This document shows positions 56,111 through 64,000 of a stretch of 64,000 nucleotides of DNA, piece by piece. The notes beneath the pieces were generated by a model. It was not told the origin of the DNA and searched no databases. It was given only the letters and a program-made list of their open reading frames with translations. The stretch is from positions 8,005,821 through 8,069,820 of the forward strand of contig NC_079312.1 of assembly GCF_029931775.1 (NCBI RefSeq), in the 5' to 3' direction. This DNA is from Euleptes europaea. Its lineage: Eukaryota; Chordata; Lepidosauria; Squamata; Sphaerodactylidae. The translations under genes were made by a program, and so were the position numbers. Every line of letters starts with the position of its first letter. Positions within the stretch are counted from its first letter, which is position 1.

Positions 56111-56339
56111 TCCACCAGTATTGACCACCGCCCTGTTCCATCTGTTGAAATGCGTTCCAGAATTGTTCTGGAACATAGTCTTATTTCTTTATAAAAATGT
56201 CCTCCCATCTGCTGTGGAAGTGGTTGTCCCTGGATGTACATGGTCAGCCATGAGGTTTTCACCTGACCAATAGCATTTGTAGAATCCCAAACTACCACTT
56301 TAACAGACATGACAATTGTGCATCCCCTTGAAATGGATG

Positions 56340-57130
56340 ATGATAACCATCTTCAAGGACTTGAAGGGCTGTCACATAGAGGAGGGTGCCGAGTTGTTTT
56401 CTGTTGCCCCAGAAGGTCAGACCAGAACCAGCGGGTTGAAATTAAATGAAAAGAGTTTCCGTCTAGACATTAGGAAGAATTTTCTAACAATTAGAGCAGT
56501 TCCTTAGTGGAACAGGCTTCCTCAGGAGGTGGTGGGCTCTCCTTTCATGGAAGCTTTTAAGAAGAGGTTAGATGGCCATCTGCCAGCAATGCTAATTCTA
56601 TGACCTTAGGCAGATCATGAGAGGGAAGGCATCTTGGCCATCTTCTGGGCATGGAGTAAGGGTCACCTGAAGAGGAAAAGACTGAGAGGTGATATGATAA
56701 CCATCTTCAAGTACTTGAAGGGCTGTCACATAGAGCTTGGTGCCGAGTTGTTTTCTGTTGCCCCAGAAGATCAGACCAGAACCAGCAGGTTGAAATTAAA
56801 TGAAAAGAGTTTCCGTCTAGACATTAGGAAGAATTTTCAAACAGTTAGAGCAGTTCCTCATTGGAACAGGCTTCCTCAGGAGGTGATGGGCTCTCTTTCC
56901 ATGGAGGTTTTTAAGAAGAGGTTAGATGGCCATCTGTCAGCAATGCTGATTGTATAACCTTAGGCAGATCATGAGAGGGAAGGCAACTTGGCCATCTTCT
57001 GGGCATGGAGTAAGGGTCACTTTGTGTGTGTGGGGGGGAAGTGGTTGTGAATTTCCTGCATTGTGCAGGGGGTAGGACGAGATGATCCTGGTGGTCCCTT
57101 CCAACTCTGATTCTGTGATTCCATGACTGA
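56340..57130 (+). mobile_element. CR1 LINE 3' end, locally duplicated
   Basis: The segment coding MITIFKxLKGCHIExGAELF to FKKRLDGHL occurs twice in a row (about 56340-56660 and 56668-56955), then the CR1 3' UTR follows to about 57130. Confidence 0.8.
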
Positions 57131-57838
57131 TAGTAATGTCCCACTGCATCATTCTCCTCCCTCTCCAACCCCTTTAATGGGTAAGCGGTCTAAGGGCTGG
57201 GGCCTATGGGTAAGGATTTTGTGGATTCTAAATATCCTTCCTCATCCCAATAAGGTGAGAAAGGACTAACGGTATATCAATAGTCAACAGTTAGTATGTT
57301 AATAGTCAGATTTACGGGATGCAGTTACCCCCTCCTGCAGTAGACATGTCCAGTGCCACACTGGACTGCCTTTATTCTAGGAGGCCTTATCTGGTTACTA
57401 GTTACATTTTCTGAATGTAGCTAAATAATTCCCCCATCCTTGACTGGGCATTGATTAGGGCTACCTCCGTGCAAATGTTTTGTGCAGCTTTGGCTTCCAA
57501 ATTGGACAGTGTCCTCTAATCGCCTATTTTTCCAGGTTTCCTCCATCTTTGTCCCAATTTTTCCAGAGACTCTGCCTACATCAGTCCCATTTTTCTTCCA
57601 TCAGCCCTGTGTGGCAGCCCTATGTTGCTCAGAGCGGCTTAAAACATTTTACATATATAATTTAAACTATAATTAAATATATAATTTAAACTAAAACATT
57701 AGTTAAAACAGGATTCCTAACTGGCATGTCTAGCCAAGTTTCATAAACAGTAGCCCTACTTGAAGATGGAGTCTGTGGCAATTTCTGTTATATCCTCACA
57801 TGTTGGTGTTAAGAGCTGTGGTGCTGAGAGCCATGTTG
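57131..57838. other. Intron spacer of gene V
   Basis: Matches 22151-22857 and 31871-32516. No gene. Confidence 0.45.
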
Positions 57839-58031
57839 GGAGAGCCAGCATGGTGTAGTGGTTAAGAGCGTGGACTCTAATTGGGAGAACCAAGTTTGAT
57901 TCCCCGCTCCTCCACATGAAGCCTGCTGGGTGACCTTGGGCCAGTTACAGTTCCCTCAGAACTCTCTCAGCCCCACCAACCTCACAAGGTGCCTGTTGTG
58001 GGGGAAGAGAGAAGGCAATTGTAAAGTGCTT
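57839..58031 (+). repeat. Left half of a CORE-type tRNA SINE, split by L1
   Basis: Runs from gagccagcatggtgtagtgg to attgtaaagtgcttt. The right half is at 60263-60320. The target duplication (gtaaagtgcttt / gtaaggtgcttt) marks the L1 insertion. Confidence 0.8.
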
Positions 58032-60262
58032 TAAAAAATTATAATTTTTTTTTGTAAATATAGGGTGAAGGAAAGGGAAAAGAGGGAGGGGTAAAAGCAA
58101 TCCGTCTACCATAGACAAACAGTCTTATTGGTCTAATATATTCAGAAACATTTTACATTTTCATACTGTAATAGACGAACATTCTTATTGGTCAAGTATA
58201 TTCAAAGTACATTTTACATTTTCATATAACTGATTACCTTGTCTAATATCTTATACTATATTTATCTATAAGTTGACTGATATATAGGTATGGAATGGCT
58301 GCCATTTCTCATTAAACTGTTCCATAAACTTATTGTCTGTTAGATTCATCACAGAAGTCATTCTGGCCATATTTACATATTCAAGCATTTTGTCTTTCCA
58401 TCCTTCAATGCCAGATATAGACGTTTGTTTCCAGGTTCCTGCCAAAACAACTCTCGCAGCCATTGTAGCATATTTAAACAGATCTTTAAATCTCGTAGGT
58501 AGGTCAGATGGTGTTATGCTTAGTAAAAAGTATCTTGGGTCTAGATTTATTTTTAATTTAAGCATATTTTAGGTTCTTGTAGGTTATCCAGGCTGTGTAA
58601 CCGTGGTCTTGGAATTTTCTTTCTTGACATTTCGCCAGCAGCTGTGGCAGGCATCTTCAGAGGAGTAACACTGAAGGACAGTGTCTCTCAGTGTCAAGTG
58701 TGTAGGAAGAGTAATATATAGTCAGAACGGGGTTGGGTTTGAGCTGAGTCATTGTCCTGCAAAAGTTTGTTTTACGGATGACAAGGGTATCAAGAAATGG
58801 GAGTTTACCCTCAATTTCCTTTTCCATGGTAAACTGAATGTTTGGATGGATATTATTGGATGGATATTATTTAGACTTTCTAAACCATCTTAATAATATC
58901 CATCCAAACATTCAGTTTACCATGGAAAAGGAAATTGAGGGTAAACTCCCATTTCTTGATACCCTTGTCATCCGTAAAACAAACTTTCAGTTAGGTCACA
59001 AGGTCTACCGGAAACCAACTCACATAGATTGCTACTTACATAAAAACTCCAACCACCACCCCCGACAGAAAAGAGGAATAATCAAATAATTATGTGGTAT
59101 GTTAATATGGAACCATTGTATCCTGAAGTGATCTGTTAATGTGTGAAATCCAAAGCTAATCTGCATGGCTATTGTTGACTGTAGTCTTTGTTAGTCTGGA
59201 GGTTTTCAGGACAGGAAGCCAAGCCTTATTCATTCTTAAACTCTCTTCTTTTCTGTTAAAGTTGTGCTGATGTTTATGAATTTCAATGGCTTCTCTGTGC
59301 AATCTGACAAAATAGCTGGTAGAATTGTCCAGTCTTTCAGTGTCTTGGAATAAGACCCTGTGTCCTGTTTGTGTCAGTCCATGTTCAGCCACTGCTGATT
59401 TCTCAGGTTGGCCAAGTCTGCAGTATCTTTCATGTTCTTTTATCCTTGTTTGTATGCTGCGTTTTGTTGTCCTGATGTAAACTTGTCCACAGCTGCAAGG
59501 TATATGATATACTCCTGCAGAGGTGAGGGGGTCTCTTTTGTCTTTTGCTGATTGTAGCATTTGTTGTATTTTCTTGGTGGGTTTAAACACTGTTTGTAGG
59601 TTATGTTTTTTCAAACGTTTCTCCATCCTATCAGTGACTCCTTTAATAAATGGCAAGAATACCTTTTCTATGGGAGACTGTTTTTCCTGAGTTTTCTGAT
59701 TTTTGTTTGGTTTAATGGCCCTTCTGATTTCATTCTTGGAATAGCCGTTTGCTAGCAGTGCGTGATTTAGATGATTAGTTTCTTCCTTGAGAAACTGTGG
59801 TTCACAGATCCGTCTTGCACGGTCCATTAATGTTTTGATTATTCCTCTTTTCTGTCAGGGGTGGTGGTTGGAGTTTTTGTGTAAGTAGCGATCTGTGTGA
59901 GTTGGTTTCCGGTAGACCTTGTGACCTAACTGAAAGTTTGTTTTTGTACTTTGAATCTGACTCTTGGTTTCTTCCCATTCCAGACAAAATGGTTTATTTG
60001 TCCCTGCCAACAGTCTATCGTTTTAGTCAGTTATACTTATTGTTAAAAATTGGAATAGGAAGTTTAACCTTGGAAGTACGTTCATCTTTATTGTTCATAT
60101 TCTTCCCAGCCAGGAAATATTCATCTTTGTACATCGGTTCAGCTCTTTTTCTATTTCTCCCCAAATTCTTGTGTAGTTCATTTTGAAAAGTGTCTTATTT
60201 TGTGACGATATAGTGATGCCTAGATACTTAAGGCGCCAGACAAGGATGTCCACTTTCAACAC
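58032..60262 (-). mobile_element. L1 LINE, 3' end at 58032, split by a Penelope element
   Basis: The A-rich 3' tail (as T) is at 58032-58055. About 58260-58570 encodes the ORF2 C-terminus (DLFKYATMAARVVLAGTWKQ). About 59946-60262 encodes the earlier part (YLGITISSQNKTLFKM, TRIWGEIEKELNRC). The ORF2 part between them is missing where the Penelope copy sits. Confidence 0.8.
58575..59945. mobile_element. Rearranged Penelope-like element inside L1
   Basis: Order: one pLTR (58575-58760, hammerhead-like core on the minus strand); a minus-strand piece of coding sequence; the same coding piece again on the plus strand (foldback, about 58765-58865 against 58870-58980); then a long minus-strand part (59156-59945) with GVYHIPCSCGQVYIRTTKRS, the GIY-YIG domain. 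It is broken and rearranged, with at least two inversions. No flanking duplication is seen; it replaces part of the L1. Confidence 0.8.
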
Positions 60263-60320
60263 TGTAAGGTGCTTTGCGACTGATGGTAGAGAAAAGCAGG
60301 GTATGAAAGCCAACTCTTCT
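60263..60320 (+). repeat. Right half of the split CORE-type tRNA SINE
   Basis: tgtaaggtgctttgcgactg to caactcttct, continuing the SINE half at 57839-58031. Confidence 0.75.
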
Positions 60321-60393
60321 TTCCTTCTCTCTCGTCACCTTTTAGAAGGTGAACATAGAAAGGATGAGGTAGGAATGCATGGTTCTTTTGTAG

Positions 60394-60507
60394 TAACTAT
60401 TCCATTTGTTTCTTCCAAAGCAATTCCCAAGCCTGGCCTCATCTCCTGGCTTCAGGAAAGGGAAGCACCATTTCCTCCAGACTCTGAAGATGAGGAGCAG
60501 TCGGCAG
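60394..60507 (+). CDS. KRAB-B-like exon of gene V (B4)
   Basis: 114 bp, acceptor ttcttttgtag, donor ggcag|gtgggt. Encodes SSKAIPKPGLISWLQEREAP and the acidic end. It accepts phase 1 from A4, or from A3 if A4 is skipped, and would hand phase 1 to a zinc-finger exon right of the window. The downstream order (CR1, repeat block, CR1) repeats that between B1 and Z1, so a third zinc-finger exon is expected about 1 kb beyond the edge. Confidence 0.75.
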
Positions 60508-60919
60508 GTGGGTGCTTAGATATGTGCTGGATGCCTTGGTTGGCTGGGGTTGGAGGGGTTTCCATGGAGGGCAGCTAGATGTTTTGAATGGCCACAATCC
60601 TTCAGGCTGGGAGCTCATGTACCCAGGGATACTTCCCGCAGTTCCACTGACCTTTCCTTCCTCATAAAATTTTGCATGGGATGGGAAGGCTGAAGCAGTC
60701 CTGTTCCTCAGTGTTGATCTAGATTTGTGAGTCTTGGATCTTGACCTTGATTCCATCCACCTGGAAGTGTTGATAGGTCTGAGCAAAGATGAGGAGTAGC
60801 TGCAGGGCGGGGAGATCTACTGATTGTCAAGGAAATAAACCATTATAACCATAAAGAAGAATATATACACAATGATACACTTTTGCGTAGCAGTGTGTGT
60901 AAATAAGATCATGGGTACA

Positions 60920-61300
60920 GGCAGGCTGTAAACTAAATATGAGCAGCCAGTGTGATGCAGCAGCAAAAATGGCTAATCTGATTTTGGAGTGTATCAACAG
61001 AGGCATAAAATCCAAATCGCAAGATGTCATAGTTCCACTGTACACTGCATTGGTCAGGTCACACGTGGTGTACTGTGTGCAGTTCTGGGGGCCTCAGTTC
61101 AGAAAGGATGTGGACGGAATGGAGCGGATGCAGAGAGAGCGACGAGGATGACTAGAGGCCTGGAGACCAAGTCCGATGAGGAAAGGCTGAGAGACTTGGG
61201 AATTTTCACTCTGGAGGAGGTTAAGGGGAGACGTGAAAGGATGTCACTGAGGGCATGGAGATGTTCTTTTGGCAGCAGAGGATCGGGCTTTTAATAATCG
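60920..61300 (+). mobile_element. CR1 LINE ORF2 fragment
   Basis: MSSQCDAAAKMANLILECIN, then VPLYTALVRSHVVYCVQFWG on the plus strand. Without the inverted piece seen in the first unit. Confidence 0.75.
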
Positions 61301-62270
61301 GTTGAGCTTATTTACTTATTCGATTCGATTTCTTGCCCGCCCTCCCCGGCCAAGGCTGGGCTCAGGGCAGGTCACATCATTTAAAATACACATCAACCAT
61401 AAAAATTTAATACAATAAAATAATTACATTTCAGCTAAAACTAGGCAAATCTCAAGAGGGTGCACCAATTTCTACCGATTTGACCGAATAGACAGGCAGG
61501 TCACCCCCTCAAATGGATTCTAGCATAAAGTACCGAAAAGGGTGGGGGTAACAGGGGGCCCGGTGGAAAGGTATTGGCTGGATGCACGGTGTTACTGAAG
61601 TTAGGCCACGATCATTTTGTGACCGTCTCTGCCTCCTGTGGCATCCATTTTGTGGCAGCCATTTTGTTGCTGCGCCCACCATACTGTGTCAGGATTCCAT
61701 ATGTCCCACAGGCTCAAAAAAAATGTAATCAGCATATGGATAAGAGTCACAAAACCCCGGGCAACCTTGCTCCAGGAATTCTGTGTGAATATTAAAGAAA
61801 TGCCACTGATTTAACACAATTTGTACCCACCTTTTTGCCTTCATAATAGCCACCAAAGAAGCTATCAAATTTATTTTTATATTTATTTATTTGTGATTTA
61901 TTAAATTAAACCGTATTAAATGAGATTCCATCTTAAAAACACATTATTAAAACAACTGAAACCGGAGCTCAAATAAGGAAGACTCATTGAGGGAATGTTA
62001 AACAAAACTAAAAAGTCTTCACCCCCTCACAGAAGATGGTAATCGGAGGGGGCAGGAGTATCTCCTTAGGAAGGGGGTTTCAGAGTTCGGTGCCACAATC
62101 AAGAAGACCCTTTCCTGGATAGCCACTGCCTCCTCTCAGAAGGCAGGGCGCTTGAAACAGAGCCTCTGAAGATGAACATCATAGTCAGGTAGGTTCATAA
62201 GGCAGTGGGTAGCTATTCAGGTTTGTTGGTCCCAAACCATATAGTACTTTAAAGATCAGCACCAGCCTCT
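61301..62270. repeat. Unclassified repeat block, paralogous to 2166-3140
   Basis: Same order of LINE-tail-like, AT-rich and interspersed sequence, over 90% alike by eye to the block in the first unit. The piece 61574-61795 is almost identical to 2425-2646. Confidence 0.5.
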
Positions 62271-64000
62271 GTGTAATTCATAGACTCATAGATGTGGAAG
62301 GGGCTGTACAGGCTATCTAGCCCAACCCCCTTCTTAATCAGCCTAGAGCATCCCTGACAAGTGTATGTCCAGCCTCTGCTTGAAGACGGCCAGAAAGGGG
62401 CACTGCACCACCTTGCTAGACAATCCATTCCACTGCTGACCCACTCTTATTGTAAAAACAAACAAACAAGGTTCCTAATATCCAGCTGTTTCCCCCTCCT
62501 AATTTATACCCATTGTTGTGAGTCCTATCCTCTGCTGCCAACAGGAACAGCTCACTGCCCTCCTCTAAGTGACAGCCTTTCATAGAATCATAAAGTTGGA
62601 AGGGACCACCAGGGTCATCTAGTCCAACCCCCAGCACAATGCAGGAAATTAACAACTACCTCCCCACCATCCCCAGTTACCCCCACCCTCCCCCCGCCAT
62701 GCAGGATCCCATAATCAAAGCACTCCCGACAGATGGCCATTCAGCCTCTGCTTAAAGACCTCCAAAGATGGGGACTCCACCACCCTCTGAGGCAGTGCAT
62801 TCCACCATCGAACAGCCCTCACCATCAGAAAGTTCCTCCTAATGTTTAGGTGGAATCGCTTTTCTATTAGTTTAAATCCATTGCTCCGTGTCCTAGTCTC
62901 TGGAGTAACAGAACAACATGGCTATCATGTCTCCCCTCAACCTTCTCCAAATACACAAAGAGAGCAATCATGCCCCCGCTCAACTTCTCCAGACTGAACA
63001 TTCCCAAGCCCCTCAGCCTGTCCTCGTAGGGCTTGGTCTCCAGGCCCCTGATCAATCCCTGATCAATCCCACCTGCTCCATTCTGTCCACATCCGTTTTG
63101 AAGTGAGGCCTCCAGAACTGCACACAGTACTCCAGGTGTGGCCTGACCAATACAGTGTACAGCGGAACTATGACATGTTGCGATGTGGATGTCATGCCTC
63201 TGTTGATACCCTCCAAGATCACATTAGCTTTTTTTGCTGCTGCATCACACGGGCTGCTCATACTTAGCATACAGTCCATCCGTACCCCAAGATCTTGTTC
63301 GCACACACGGCTACTCAGAAGTGTTTCCCCCAGCCAGTATGCATGCATTTTTGTTCCCCGGATGTAGGACTCTGCATGTATCCTTGTTGAATTACATCTT
63401 GCTCTGATCTGCCCGCTTTTACATTGTGTTCTGATTTGTAAATTGAATGAGTAATCTCTCCACCCCCTCATCCAGATCATATATAAAAAATATTGAAAAG
63501 TACCAGGCCCAGAATCAAGCCCTGAGGCACCCTACTGGATAGTTCATTCAGATGAAATGCCATTGACAACTACTTTTTGGGTGCAGTTCTCCAACCAGTT
63601 CCCTATCCACCTAACTATCTTAGAGTCCTAGAATTCTGCCCTCATATACTTATGCAGGCCCTGACCTGGATGGCCCAGGCTAGCCTGATCTCGTCAGGGT
63701 CAGCCCTGGTTATTATTTGGTTGGGAGACCACCAAGGAATACCAGGGTTGCTGTGCAGAGGAAGGCACTGGCAAACCACCCCTGTTAGTCTCTTGCCATG
63801 AAAACCCCAAAAGGGGTCGCCATAAGTTGGCTGCGACTTGACGGCACTTTATACACACACATACTTACACATGGTGTCTTCTGTGGTGTTGAACTTCATT
63901 CTCTGATCAAATGTCCTCTTCTGCATTATCCATAAGAGGTTCATATAAAAAAATGAAATAAACGGAACCACTCTTATGAAAGCCTTTATTCTAAATATAT
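62271..64000 (-). mobile_element. CR1 LINE 3' ends and ORF2 C-terminus
   Basis: Minus-strand CR1 as at 3145-4560 ([40 protein letters not shown]), interrupted at about 63655 by a 5S SINE. Past about 63930 the sequence is the intron leading to the next zinc-finger exon. Confidence 0.8.
63655..63865 (+). repeat. 5S-rRNA-derived SINE, well preserved
   Basis: Contains ggcccaggctagcctgatct, gggagaccaccaaggaatac, ggggtcgccataagttggct and the terminal cacacacat tail. It is inserted in the CR1 of this unit only; the others show the empty site atatacctacgcgtggtg. A short duplication resembling atactta flanks it. Confidence 0.8.

Overview
The window looks like a piece of a squamate reptile (lizard) genome. 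It is packed with CR1, L1 and BovB/RTE LINEs, Penelope-like elements, 5S-rRNA-derived and tRNA-derived SINEs, hAT-type MITEs and one Ty1/copia retrotransposon. These surround small phase-compatible exons of KRAB C2H2 zinc-finger genes that carry sauropsid-type KRAB boxes. The species cannot be fixed from the sequence alone. No bacterial-style genes, CRISPR arrays or functional RNA genes are seen.

The backbone is a tandem array of one KRAB-ZNF gene, all on the + strand. A complete unit has five parts: (P) a GC-rich promoter with 5' exon; (E) an 83-bp exon whose last 15 bases hold the ATG (M-Q-P-A-Q); (A) a 127-bp KRAB-A exon; (B) a 114-bp KRAB-B-like exon; and (Z) a long zinc-finger exon. The splice phases fit together (0 between E and A, 1 between A and B, 1 between B and Z). 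In order the window holds: B1 (710-823), Z1 (5261-6891, 16 finger slots), P1 (about 16.44-16.88 kb), E1 (18124-18206), A1 (19269-19395), B2 (23178-23291), E2 (25659-25738), A2 (26800-26926), B3 (33002-33115), Z2 (36805-38867, 21 finger slots), P2 (about 44.88-45.29 kb), E3 (46955-47037), A3 (48082-48208), P3 (about 51.13-52.09 kb), E4 (53174-53256), A4 (54289-54415) and B4 (60394-60507). The next zinc-finger exon would lie beyond the right edge.

Two deletions have fused neighbouring units. Near 24.51 kb, sequence downstream of B2 joins the intron upstream of E2, so one zinc-finger exon and one promoter are gone. Near 49.48 kb, sequence downstream of A3 joins a region upstream of P3, so one B exon and one zinc-finger exon are gone. 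At the first fusion the leftovers are complementary: the upstream half has a promoter and an ATG, but A1 has lost its donor and there is no zinc-finger exon; the downstream half has intact A2, B3 and Z2 but no promoter, and its start codon is GTG. Splicing E1 to A2 to B3 to Z2 would restore one full KRAB-ZNF protein. At the second fusion, two promoter/KRAB-A modules (P2-E3-A3 and P3-E4-A4) precede a single B4 exon.

The rest of the sequence is a dense record of insertions: a young copia element (8976-13244) with a primer site matching the middle of initiator tRNA-Met; Penelope pLTR palindromes carrying hammerhead-ribozyme-like cores; an L1 inside a CR1 with a tailless U2 snRNA fragment inside the L1; a MITE in the 5' exon of the last gene with a Penelope palindrome inside it; a GC-rich minisatellite inside another MITE; and a two-monomer satellite beside an inverted segment.
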